Positions 19,195 to 27,039 of a stretch of 64,000 nucleotides of DNA are shown here, piece by piece. Each line of letters starts with the position of its first letter. Positions within the stretch are counted from its first letter, which is position 1. This stretch comes from JAUNSR01 sp036655355 (GTDB lineage: Bacteria; Bacteroidota; Bacteroidia; Bacteroidales; JAUNSR01). The position numbers and the translations under genes are program-made. A model generated the notes under the pieces. The model worked only from the letters and a program-made list of their open reading frames with translations, was not told where the DNA came from and searched no databases. The stretch is from contig JAVVQG010000001.1 of NCBI GenBank assembly GCA_036655355.1, positions 62,001 through 126,000 on the forward strand. The letters are read 5' to 3'.

Positions 19195-20748
19195 ATGAGT
19201 AACCAGCTTGACAAAGTCAAAGAACTGATTGCACTTCGTGAACAGGCACGTCTTGGAGGTGGTGAACGTCGTATCGAATCCCAGCACAAGAAAGGTAAAT
19301 ATACAGCCCGCGAACGCATCGCTATGCTTCTGGATGAAGGAAGCTTTGAGGAAATTGACATGTTCGTTCGTCACAGAAGTACGAACTTCGGAATCGATAA
19401 AGAGAGTTATCTGGGAGACGGAATCGTAACGGGATCCGGAACGATCGAAGGTCGCCTCGTTTATGTATATGCACAGGATTTCACCGTTTTCGGGGGGTCA
19501 TTATCTGAAATGCTTGCCGCTAAGATCTGTAAGATCATGGACCAGGCAATGAAGATGGGTGCGCCGGTAATCGGAATCAATGATTCGGGAGGTGCCCGTA
19601 TTCAGGAAGGCGTGAACGCCTTAGCGGGTTATGCGGAAATCTTCCAACGCAACATTCTGGCGTCCGGCGTAGTGCCCCAGATCTCTGGTATCTTCGGCCC
19701 TTGTGCCGGTGGTTCTGTTTACTCTCCTGCCTTGACCGACTTCAACATCATGACCAAAGGAACTTCTTACATGTTCCTTACTGGACCGAAAGTTGTAAAA
19801 ACGGTTACCGGCGAAGACGTTACACAAGAGCAATTGGGGGGCGCAAGTGTGCACGCTTCTAAATCAGGAGTTGCCCATTTCGCAGTAGATACTGAAGAGG
19901 AAGGTTTAAATCTGATCCGCCGACTGATCAGTTTCATGCCTCAGAATAATATGGAAGAACCGCCTCAGGTAAACTGTGATGATCCGATTGACCGTCTTGA
20001 AGATGGTTTGAATGAGATCATTCCGGATTCTCCGAATAAATCATACGACATGTACGAAGTGATCGGAGCAATCGTTGATAACGGCGAATTCTTGGAGGTT
20101 CATCGCGATTATGCTCAGAATATCATCGTTGGCTTCGCTCGTTTCAACGGCACTTCTGTAGGTATTGTTGCGAATCAGCCTAAAGTGATGGCCGGTTGTC
20201 TTGACAGCAATGCATCACGCAAAGCGGCTCGTTTCGTTCGTTTCTGTGATGCTTTCAACATTCCTTTGGTTACGTTGGTAGACGTACCCGGATTCCTACC
20301 CGGAACCGGCCAGGAGTATAACGGTGTGATTCTTCACGGAGCAAAACTGCTTTACGCTTTCGGTGAAGCAACGGTTCCTAAAGTGACCGTTACACTTCGC
20401 AAATCGTATGGGGGCGCCTATTGCGTGATGAGCTCTAAACACCTTCGCGGTGATGTGAATTATGCATGGCCTACAGCGGAAATCGCGGTAATGGGACCAT
20501 CCGGTGCCGTGGAAATCATCTTTGCCAAAGAGGTTGGTGCAGCGGAAGATCCGAAAGCAGCAGCGGCACAGAAAGAGGAAGAATACCGTCAGGCATTTGC
20601 AAATCCGTACAATGCAGCTCGCTATGGCTACATCGATGATGTGATCGAACCAAGAAACACACGTTTCCGCATTATCCGCGCATTGCAACAGTTACAGACA
20701 AAGAAACTGACGAATCCGGCTAAAAAACACGATAATTTACCTTTGTAA
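19195..20748 (+). CDS. mmdA: methylmalonyl-CoA decarboxylase alpha subunit (carboxyltransferase)
   Basis: A 517-residue member of the acetyl/propionyl-CoA carboxylase carboxyltransferase family. It has the N-terminal block KKGKYTARERIAMLLDEGSF, the oxyanion-loop region INDSGGARIQEGVNALAGY (about 128-146), GPCAGGSVYSPALTDF, and the C-terminal-half signature GAKLLYAFGEATVPKVTV. It moves the carboxyl group from methylmalonyl-CoA to biotin on the MmdC subunit, and the beta subunit then releases CO2 and pumps Na+. The same family includes propionyl-CoA carboxylase beta chains, but the neighbouring OadG-, biotin- and OadB-type genes make the decarboxylase role clear. Confidence 0.93.
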   Translation: MSNQLDKVKELIALREQARLGGGERRIESQHKKGKYTARERIAMLLDEGSFEEIDMFVRHRSTNFGIDKESYLGDGIVTGSGTIEGRLVYVYAQDFTVFGGSLSEMLAAKICKIMDQAMKMGAPVIGINDSGGARIQEGVNALAGYAEIFQRNILASGVVPQISGIFGPCAGGSVYSPALTDFNIMTKGTSYMFLTGPKVVKTVTGEDVTQEQLGGASVHASKSGVAHFAVDTEEEGLNLIRRLISFMPQNNMEEPPQVNCDDPIDRLEDGLNEIIPDSPNKSYDMYEVIGAIVDNGEFLEVHRDYAQNIIVGFARFNGTSVGIVANQPKVMAGCLDSNASRKAARFVRFCDAFNIPLVTLVDVPGFLPGTGQEYNGVILHGAKLLYAFGEATVPKVTVTLRKSYGGAYCVMSSKHLRGDVNYAWPTAEIAVMGPSGAVEIIFAKEVGAAEDPKAAAAQKEEEYRQAFANPYNAARYGYIDDVIEPRNTRFRIIRALQQLQTKKLTNPAKKHDNLPL

Positions 20749-20760
20749 TACCTGAAGATC

Positions 20761-21657
20761 ATGCTTAAACGTAAAATAGGATTCATGCTCCTTTTCGCGT
20801 GTCTGTTGATCCCGGGGCTCAAAGCTCAGCGTGCGACCGACTTGGTCATCAATGAAGTGTTGTCTAATAATCAGACTAGCTTTATTGACGGACATGGCGA
20901 ACGCAGCGCCTGGATCGAGATTTATAACAAATCTGCAGGTACCGTGAATATAGCAGGTTGTTATCTGACCAATGATCAGAACAACCTTACTCTTTATCCA
21001 ATCCGAAAGGGCGATAACAGAACCGTAATCGCTCCTCATCAGCGCATTATCGTTTATTGTAATTCAAAAACACATCACAGTGTTTTCCATACGAACTTCT
21101 CTCTCAATCCAACGGCAAGTAACTACATTGCTTTGGTGAGTGCCAATGGCAAGGACATCATCGATGCGGTGACTGTTCCGGCATTGGAAGCTGATCAAAG
21201 TTGGGGTTCTCCGCTCGATGGACAGAAAGCCGAACGTAGGGTATTGGGAAGTCCTACTCCGGATGCCTCGAACTATGTGGATATGGGAAGTACCAATGTG
21301 GAGAAATTCAAACTGAACGACCCGTTTGGTATTGGTATGGCACTTACCGCTATGATGGTGGTCTTCTGTGCTTTATTATGTTTATTTATCAGTTTCAAAA
21401 TCATCGGCCGTATCGCACTGATGCTTACCAAAGGGAGAGCACGCAGAGCAGCCGGACTTCCGAAAGGAGCTAAAGTGGAAGAACATGAAGTATCGGGCGA
21501 AGTGTATGCAGCCATCGCTATGGCATTGCAGCAACTTGAAGAAGATGCTCATGATTATGAAGACACTGTTTTAACGCTTTCTAAAGTTGAAAAACGTTAC
21601 TCTCCATGGTCTTCGAAACTTTATGGTTTGAGAGAAACACCAAGACGCAAATTCTAA
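20761..21657 (+). CDS. OadG-family decarboxylase subunit with extracytoplasmic lamin-tail domain
   Basis: A 298-residue protein: signal peptide (LLFACLLIPGLKAQ), a lamin-tail (LTD) beta domain at about 25-130 (DLVINEVLSNNQTSFIDGHGERSAWIEIYN), a linker, one transmembrane helix at about 190-215 (GMALTAMMVVFCALLCLFISF), and a cytoplasmic tail of about 80 residues. The helix and the following IGRIALM segment are the OadG (gamma chain) part, which assembles the decarboxylase complex in the membrane. Plain OadG proteins have about 80-100 residues; the lamin-tail extension is a known Bacteroidales form whose purpose is unclear. It begins 12 bases after mmdA. Confidence 0.82.
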   Translation: MLKRKIGFMLLFACLLIPGLKAQRATDLVINEVLSNNQTSFIDGHGERSAWIEIYNKSAGTVNIAGCYLTNDQNNLTLYPIRKGDNRTVIAPHQRIIVYCNSKTHHSVFHTNFSLNPTASNYIALVSANGKDIIDAVTVPALEADQSWGSPLDGQKAERRVLGSPTPDASNYVDMGSTNVEKFKLNDPFGIGMALTAMMVVFCALLCLFISFKIIGRIALMLTKGRARRAAGLPKGAKVEEHEVSGEVYAAIAMALQQLEEDAHDYEDTVLTLSKVEKRYSPWSSKLYGLRETPRRKF

Positions 21658-21726
21658 TACTAATAAACATTACAAATGAGATCGCCAGAGCACTCTTAAT
21701 GATAAGGGAGCGGATAAAATTGATTC

Positions 21727-21770
21727 GACGGCGCATTTGAGCTTAGTGTTAAATAATAGATAATAAACAA
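21727..21770 (+). repeat. dispersed leader element, copy A (before mmdC)
   Basis: The 44 bases up to the mmdC start read like four other sites in the window: a GGCGCATTTGA block, then a GTTAAA run, an AATAGAT block and ACAA just before ATG. The gap between the oadG-like stop and mmdC is 113 bases, the widest inside this operon, so the element may give mmdC its own expression signal. Confidence 0.55.
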
Positions 21771-22202
21771 ATGAAAGATTATAAATTCACCATAAACGGT
21801 AATATCTACAAGGTTACTATTGACAGTATCGATGAAAATATCGCTAACGTAGAAGTTAACGGTACCCCATACAAAGTAGAGATGGATCGTCCTTCAAAAA
21901 AACAGATCCGTCCATTGACTCAACCACAGAAAGCGCCTGTTACATCAACCGGCGATCCGGTTGTGAGTCGTCCTGCTTCTTCGGGACAGCCCGGAGCGGT
22001 ACGTTCGCCACTTCCTGGTATCATTCTTTCCGTAGAGGTTAAGGTGGGAGATAATGTGAAAAGAGGTCAGAAAATCGCGATTCTTGAAGCAATGAAAATG
22101 GAAAACAACATTCTTGCGGATAGAGACGGCGTAGTTTCTGAAATAAAAGTAAATAAAGGGGACAATGTACTGGAAGGTGCTGATCTCGTAATTATCGGAT
22201 AA
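21771..22202 (+). CDS. mmdC: biotin carboxyl carrier subunit of methylmalonyl-CoA decarboxylase
   Basis: A 143-residue protein with an N-terminal beta strand region, a flexible Pro/Ala/Ser-rich linker (about 45-75) and a C-terminal biotinyl domain. The biotin acceptor is the Lys in EAMKMEN near residue 108-112. The mobile biotin carries CO2 between MmdA and the membrane beta subunit. It is preceded by leader element A and ends 1 base before mmdB. Confidence 0.95.
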   Translation: MKDYKFTINGNIYKVTIDSIDENIANVEVNGTPYKVEMDRPSKKQIRPLTQPQKAPVTSTGDPVVSRPASSGQPGAVRSPLPGIILSVEVKVGDNVKRGQKIAILEAMKMENNILADRDGVVSEIKVNKGDNVLEGADLVIIG

Positions 22203-22203
22203 T

Positions 22204-23364
22204 ATGGGAGATAGCTTTTTATCATTCCTGGGCGGGAACATCATGGAGTTCCTGTCTTATACAGGATTCGCCAATGTGACCGGGGGAAACTTGGTCATGA
22301 TTCTGTTCGGCTTTGTCTTCATGTATCTGGCCGTAGCCAAGGAGTTTGAGCCGATGCTGCTGATTCCGATCGGTTTTGGTATTCTGATCGGTAATATTCC
22401 TTTTAAAGATGCCGGACTCGAAGTGGGCGTTTATGAAGAGGGATCTGTTTTGAATATCCTCTACCAAGGGGTGGCAAAAGGGTGGTATCCACCTTTGATC
22501 TTCCTGGGTATCGGGGCGATGACGGACTTTACCTCATTGATTGCAAATCCAAAACTGATGTTGGTAGGAGCTTCGGCTCAGTTTGGAATTTTCGGCGCTT
22601 ATGCCATTGCACTTGCTTTGGGATTTGAACCGGACCAAGCGGCTTCCATCGGTATCATCGGAGGAGCGGACGGTCCGACTGCGATTTTCCTTTCTTCTAA
22701 ATTAGCGCCGAACCTAATGGGTGCGATCGCCATTTCGGCATACTCCTACATGGCTCTCGTTCCGGTATTACAGCCACCGGTTATGCGCTTGTTGACTACG
22801 CACAAGGAACGTGTCATCAAAATGAAGGCACCTCGCGCCGTATCACAAACAGAAAAGATCATCTTCCCTATCGTGGGTATGTTGCTTACCTGTTTTGTGG
22901 TTCCGACGGGTCTTCCTTTGCTTGGTATGCTTTTCCTTGGGAATCTATTGAAAGAGTCGGGTGTGACGCGTCGTTTGGCCGATACAGCCAAAGGACCGCT
23001 AATCGATACCATCACCATTCTTTTGGGCACGATGGTGGGAGCCTCTACTCAGGCGACACACTTCTTGACAACAGACTCGATCCTGATCTTTGCAATCGGC
23101 GCTTTATCGTTCATCATTGCAACTGCATCCGGAGTAATGTTTGTAAAAATCTTCAATCTCTTCCTCAAAGAAGGAAACAAGATCAATCCGCTTATCGGAA
23201 ATGCGGGAGTATCCGCAGTACCTCACTCAGCACGTATTTCGCAGAAACTCGGATTGGAATATGATCCGTCGAACTATTTGCTAATGCATGCGATGGGACC
23301 GAATGTGGCCGGAGTAATCGGATCTGCCGTAGCGGCGGGTGTACTACTCGGATTCCTTATCTGA
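22204..23364 (+). CDS. mmdB: Na+-translocating decarboxylase beta subunit
   Basis: A 386-residue membrane protein of the OadB/MmdB/GcdB family with about 9-11 helices. Characteristic blocks are PLIFLGIGAMTDFTSLIANPK, the Asp-containing IGIIGGADGPTAIFLSSKLAP (Na+ path) and GNAGVSAVPHSARISQK near the C-terminus. It decarboxylates carboxybiotin and exports Na+, conserving energy. It is the last gene of the operon and is followed by a strong terminator. Confidence 0.95.
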   Translation: MGDSFLSFLGGNIMEFLSYTGFANVTGGNLVMILFGFVFMYLAVAKEFEPMLLIPIGFGILIGNIPFKDAGLEVGVYEEGSVLNILYQGVAKGWYPPLIFLGIGAMTDFTSLIANPKLMLVGASAQFGIFGAYAIALALGFEPDQAASIGIIGGADGPTAIFLSSKLAPNLMGAIAISAYSYMALVPVLQPPVMRLLTTHKERVIKMKAPRAVSQTEKIIFPIVGMLLTCFVVPTGLPLLGMLFLGNLLKESGVTRRLADTAKGPLIDTITILLGTMVGASTQATHFLTTDSILIFAIGALSFIIATASGVMFVKIFNLFLKEGNKINPLIGNAGVSAVPHSARISQKLGLEYDPSNYLLMHAMGPNVAGVIGSAVAAGVLLGFLI

Positions 23365-23395
23365 TGATTCATTCTTAATGAACAAATTCATATCT

Positions 23396-23432
23396 AAAAG
23401 CAGGCCGTTTAAACGACGGACCTGCTTTTTTT
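23396..23432 (+). terminator. intrinsic terminator after mmdB
   Basis: AAAGCAGG / CCTGCTTT arms with an inner CCGT/ACGG pairing form a hairpin followed by a T-run, 32 bases after the mmdB stop. Confidence 0.85.
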
Positions 23433-23503
23433 GTTGTATTTTTAGAACGTATTAATCGTTTCCTTCTTACTGTTTGGGAATACATCCCTTACCTATTCAT
23501 CCA

Positions 23504-23563
23504 ATTATCGACAACTTTATCTACAACTTTATCTACAACTTTATCTACAACTTTATCGACAAT
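23504..23563 (+). repeat. five 12-bp tandem repeats abutting the lactonase start codon
   Basis: Five consecutive 12-bp units of the form TTTATCTACAAC fill 23504-23563; the three inner units are identical and the outer two carry TTATCGACAA. The last unit runs into the ATG at 23562, so the whole ribosome-entry region is made of repeat. Copy-number change would alter leader length without changing the reading frame. Confidence 0.9.
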
Positions 23564-24719
23564 GAAAAGCTTAAAAAACATGCTCTACCCCCTTTCCATC
23601 TCTCTGGCAATGAGCGCTTGTGTGACAAAAGAGAAACCTCAACAGGATTCGGAGTCGAAACAGAATCTTTATCTGCTCGTAGGAACCTATAATTCCTTAT
23701 CTAAAAGTGACACGGGGATCTACGTATATCGGTTCGACACCCTCGATGCTTCCTCTAAGTTAAGGAGTGCAGTGACAGGGGTTGAAGACCCCTCTTATCT
23801 CGCCGTTGCCCCTAATGAAAAGAATGTTTATGCCGTAAGCGAAGGAGCAGGAGATAATGCCCGGGTGAACGCCTTTTCGTTCGATAAAAAAGAGGGTACG
23901 CTCACTTTTCTAAATAGTGAACCTGCTGCTGGCGACCATCCCTGTTTTATCACTGTAGATCCCGCAGGCCGAATGGTGGTATTGGCAAACTACACAGGAG
24001 GCAATGTCACCGTATTCGGAGTTGGCAAAGAGGGACGACTTTCCCCTTTGGTACAAAACTTCATTTTTTCAGGCAGTGGTCCCGACTCTTTACGACAGGA
24101 GAAATCTCATCTGCACAGCACCCGGTTCACGCCAGACGGCCGCTTCATGTTCGCAACAGATTTAGGAAGCGATAAGGTTTACAAATTCGCTGTTTCGCCA
24201 GAAGACTCTGTGCTCCTTGCTCCGGGAGATCCATCGTATTTTGCGATGCAACCCGGTAACGGACCACGTCACATGGATTGGCATCCCAATCAGAAATTCT
24301 ACTATGTACTTAATGAGTTGTCCGGTACAATCGACGTATTTGATTACCTCGACGGAAATATTGTACACAAACAGAGCATAGAGGCTGATTCTTTGCACGT
24401 AAAAGCAAGCGCAGATCTGCACATCTCCCCGGACGGCAATTATTTATATGCTACCAATCGCAAAGAGGGAGATGGAATCGCCATTTTCAAAATCAATCCT
24501 GAGGGATTGCTGACCCGTGTCGGATACACTAAAACAGGTCGTCATCCCCGTAACTTCATCCTTACTCCGGATGGTAAATTCCTGTTGCTAGCCAGTCGCG
24601 ATGACAATCGGATCGAAATCTATAAGGTTAACGCTCAAAACGGACAGCTTACCGATACCGGGAAACGGATTAATGTTGGAGCTCCGGTGTGTTTACAATT
24701 TATTTCGCAATCTTTTTAA
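23562..24719 (+). CDS. lactonase-family beta-propeller lipoprotein (6-phosphogluconolactonase-like)
   Basis: A 385-residue protein with a lipoprotein signal (LSISLAMSAC, Cys20 as the lipid site) followed by a seven-bladed beta-propeller of the Pgl/lactonase family. Repeated blade motifs are seen, such as YLLVGTYNSLSKSDTGIYVY, DHPCFITVDPAGRMVVLANY, GPRHMDWHPNQKFYYVLNE and GRHPRNFILTPDGKFLLLAS. Cytoplasmic YbhE-type members hydrolyse 6-phosphogluconolactone, but a lipid-anchored periplasmic copy would see a different lactone, so the substrate is open. A weak terminator separates it from crtB, so membership in the carotenoid transcript is doubtful. Confidence 0.82.
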   Translation: MKSLKNMLYPLSISLAMSACVTKEKPQQDSESKQNLYLLVGTYNSLSKSDTGIYVYRFDTLDASSKLRSAVTGVEDPSYLAVAPNEKNVYAVSEGAGDNARVNAFSFDKKEGTLTFLNSEPAAGDHPCFITVDPAGRMVVLANYTGGNVTVFGVGKEGRLSPLVQNFIFSGSGPDSLRQEKSHLHSTRFTPDGRFMFATDLGSDKVYKFAVSPEDSVLLAPGDPSYFAMQPGNGPRHMDWHPNQKFYYVLNELSGTIDVFDYLDGNIVHKQSIEADSLHVKASADLHISPDGNYLYATNRKEGDGIAIFKINPEGLLTRVGYTKTGRHPRNFILTPDGKFLLLASRDDNRIEIYKVNAQNGQLTDTGKRINVGAPVCLQFISQSF

Positions 24720-24753
24720 ATAAATTAGAACAGAATCAAAAGTCGTTTAAAAC

Positions 24754-24777
24754 AAAACAGCTCCTTTAACTGTTTTT
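24754..24777 (+). terminator. weak hairpin with T-run between lactonase and crtB
   Basis: AAAACAG / CTGTTTT arms around a 9-base loop, followed by a T. It may attenuate read-through from the lactonase gene into the carotenoid genes. Confidence 0.4.
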
Positions 24778-24797
24778 AGGTATATAAATAGTTTCAT

Positions 24798-25637
24798 ATG
24801 GATCCGATATATACCCAAACGGCTTTTGATATCAGCAAAGTCATCACCCGCAATTACAGTACCTCGTTCTATTCAGCGGTAAATCTGCTGGACAAATCGA
24901 TACGCGAAGACATTTGCGGAATCTATGGATTTGTACGCTTAGCAGATGAAATCGTTGATACGTTCTCCGCATATGATCAGAAAGCGCTCTTCAACCGGTT
25001 TGAAAGCGATTATGCTGCCTGCAGACTGAGCGGATTTAGTCTCAATCCGGTTCTATACGCTTTTCAGTGTGTGGTCAGCAAGTACAAGATCCCGGAAGAG
25101 ATGGTTGAAAGTTTCTTAAGAAGCATGCGGGCTGATCTGACAAAGAAAGTTTATCATTCCCACGAAGAGGCTCAGGAATATATTTATGGCTCGGCGGAAG
25201 CGGTGGGGCTCATGTGTCTGAAAGTCTTTGTAAAAGGTGACGAAGCTGAATTTAATCGGTTGAGTCCAATGGCTCGGAAATTGGGATCGGCCTTCCAGAA
25301 GGTAAATTTCCTCCGGGACATGCGGCAGGATATGGAGGTGCTTGACAGGTGTTATTTTCCGGGAGTCAATCGCCAGAATTTCAATGAATTTGAAAAACAG
25401 AAGATAATCCGTGAGATTGAAACAGAATTTGCGGAGGCTCTCGACGGTATCAAACAACTACCCTCTACTGCACGACTAGGCGTATATACGGCCTTTGTCT
25501 ATTACTCCAAACTACTCGAAAAAATTAAGAAAACACCCGCCCCCAAACTCATCTCTCGCAGAATCCGTCTCTCAGACTCTGCCAAAATGATGCTCATGAT
25601 GCGTACCTTTGTCATCAATAAAGTGGGATTAATGTAA
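24798..25637 (+). CDS. crtB: phytoene synthase
   Basis: A 279-residue squalene/phytoene synthase. The two Asp-rich diphosphate-Mg2+ motifs are visible: RLADEIVD with Asp50 and Asp54, and FLRDMRQDME with Asp174 and Asp178. It condenses two geranylgeranyl diphosphates into 15-cis-phytoene. The cluster with idi and a CrtI-type desaturase favours phytoene rather than squalene synthase. No geranylgeranyl diphosphate synthase gene is present here, so that precursor must come from elsewhere in the genome. Confidence 0.9.
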   Translation: MDPIYTQTAFDISKVITRNYSTSFYSAVNLLDKSIREDICGIYGFVRLADEIVDTFSAYDQKALFNRFESDYAACRLSGFSLNPVLYAFQCVVSKYKIPEEMVESFLRSMRADLTKKVYHSHEEAQEYIYGSAEAVGLMCLKVFVKGDEAEFNRLSPMARKLGSAFQKVNFLRDMRQDMEVLDRCYFPGVNRQNFNEFEKQKIIREIETEFAEALDGIKQLPSTARLGVYTAFVYYSKLLEKIKKTPAPKLISRRIRLSDSAKMMLMMRTFVINKVGLM

Positions 25638-25677
25638 TTTCCCTACAGATGAGACTCCCGATTAAAGGTATGTTGTT

Positions 25678-25720
25678 ACGCATCAGAACTTGATATTAGA
25701 AATAGTTTATATATACAAAT
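25678..25720 (+). repeat. dispersed leader element, copy E (before idi)
   Basis: A divergent copy: CGCAT, ACTTGATATTAGAAATAG and TTTATATATACAAAT align in order with copies A-D, but five bases separate its end from the idi ATG. Confidence 0.4.
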
Positions 25721-25725
25721 AAGAT

Positions 25726-26283
25726 ATGACTAAACAAAACTATGTCGTACTGGTAGATCCGTCCGACAAAGAGATCGGCATAATGGAAAAGAATCAAGCT
25801 CACCTCGAAGGTGTGCTCCATCGTGCCGTTTCCGTATTTATCTTCAACTCAAAAGGAGAATGGCTTCTTCAGCGAAGGGCTTCCCATAAATATCATTCTG
25901 CCGGAGAGTGGTCAAACACCTCCTGCACACATCCGTTCCGTGGTGAAACCTATCATGAAGCTGCCCAAAGAAGGGTATTCGAGGAGATGGGAATCAAACC
26001 TCAGATTCAACAGAAGTTCCAGTTCATCTATAAGGCGGAACTTTGTAATGAAATGACCGAACATGAGTTGGACACTGTTTTTATCGGATTCAGCGATGAA
26101 GAACCGGTTATCAATGAATCAGAAGTTTGTGATTACAGGTACATGACAACATCTGATTTATTGAAAGAGGTGGAGCATTTTCCTGAACGCTACACTCCTT
26201 GGTTTAAGAAACTCTTCCCTCGCATTAAAGATTTGATCGAGAAGGAAAAGAAAGAGCACATCGAAGATGTGAAACAATCGTAA
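25726..26283 (+). CDS. idi: isopentenyl-diphosphate delta-isomerase, type I
   Basis: A 185-residue Nudix-fold enzyme that interconverts isopentenyl and dimethylallyl diphosphate. The active-site block SNTSCTHPFRGETYHEAAQRR (Cys in TSCTHP and following Nudix-like acidic helix VFEEMG) and the later ELCNEMTEHELDTVF with metal-binding Glu residues are typical. The enzyme is not essential in organisms using the MEP pathway, so its place between crtB and crtI suggests it boosts precursor supply for carotenoid synthesis. The next gene starts 2 bases after its stop. Confidence 0.95.
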   Translation: MTKQNYVVLVDPSDKEIGIMEKNQAHLEGVLHRAVSVFIFNSKGEWLLQRRASHKYHSAGEWSNTSCTHPFRGETYHEAAQRRVFEEMGIKPQIQQKFQFIYKAELCNEMTEHELDTVFIGFSDEEPVINESEVCDYRYMTTSDLLKEVEHFPERYTPWFKKLFPRIKDLIEKEKKEHIEDVKQS

Positions 26284-26285
26284 TC

Positions 26286-27032
26286 ATGAAAATTATCCGA
26301 TTCGGCATTTCGTTTCTGCTTCTTTTCATTTCATTACACGTTTTCGCCTGGTTCCCAAACACAGATCCGACTCGCCACAACCTTCGGAATGAGGAGATTT
26401 ATAACGCGTTTCTGAGAGATGACAAAGGGGTTTGGAAAGATGAAATCATGCGGTTGTCCTCACAAAAAGGGAGTGAATGCGGCGAGATCCGCCAACTGAT
26501 GAATCTCTATTACGGTTACATCGGATGGTGCATCCGAGACGGGAATAAGAACGAAGGGATCATTGCGCTTGAAAAAATGAAAGATCTTCAGGAGAGAGAC
26601 GGAAGTAGGTGCTTGGCTGAAAACGAAGCGAAACTCTATTACGCCGCCCGTCTTGCCTTTTCCATCTTATTGGGCAAGGAAAAAGGGATGATTGCGGGCC
26701 CTCGATGTATGCGTTTGGTTAAAGAGGTGAGAGAAAAAGAGCCTGATAATTATTTCGCTTTTATCCTGCAAGGCAATATCCATCTGAATATGCCGGGAAT
26801 TTTCGGCGGATCGAAAAAAAAGGCGATTGAGAATTTCCGCAAAGCCGAAGCACTGATGGTTAAACAACACCGCCTACTGAAGGACTGGGAATACATCCAC
26901 CTGCTTTGCGTAACGGGACTTACTTATCAAATTCTGGGCAACGAAAAAGCAGCGAAGGAATATGGGAATCGCATCCTAAAAGAGGCGCCCGGAATGATTT
27001 GGGCCCAAGAAACATTTGGATCATCTAATTGA
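26286..27032 (+). CDS. exported TPR-like protein within the carotenoid operon
   Basis: A 248-residue protein with a signal peptide (MKIIRFGISFLLLFISLHVFA) and an otherwise helical body. The segment NMPGIFGGSKKKAIENFRKAEAL (about 176-198) and the later GLTYQILGNEKAAKEYGNRIL look like tetratricopeptide helices. I do not recognise an enzyme family. It sits between idi (2-base gap) and crtI (its end overlaps the longest possible crtI frame), so it is translated from the same transcript. A periplasmic scaffold or membrane-organising role in pigment formation is possible but unsupported. Confidence 0.7.
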   Translation: MKIIRFGISFLLLFISLHVFAWFPNTDPTRHNLRNEEIYNAFLRDDKGVWKDEIMRLSSQKGSECGEIRQLMNLYYGYIGWCIRDGNKNEGIIALEKMKDLQERDGSRCLAENEAKLYYAARLAFSILLGKEKGMIAGPRCMRLVKEVREKEPDNYFAFILQGNIHLNMPGIFGGSKKKAIENFRKAEALMVKQHRLLKDWEYIHLLCVTGLTYQILGNEKAAKEYGNRILKEAPGMIWAQETFGSSN

Positions 27033-27039
27033 CCTTATT

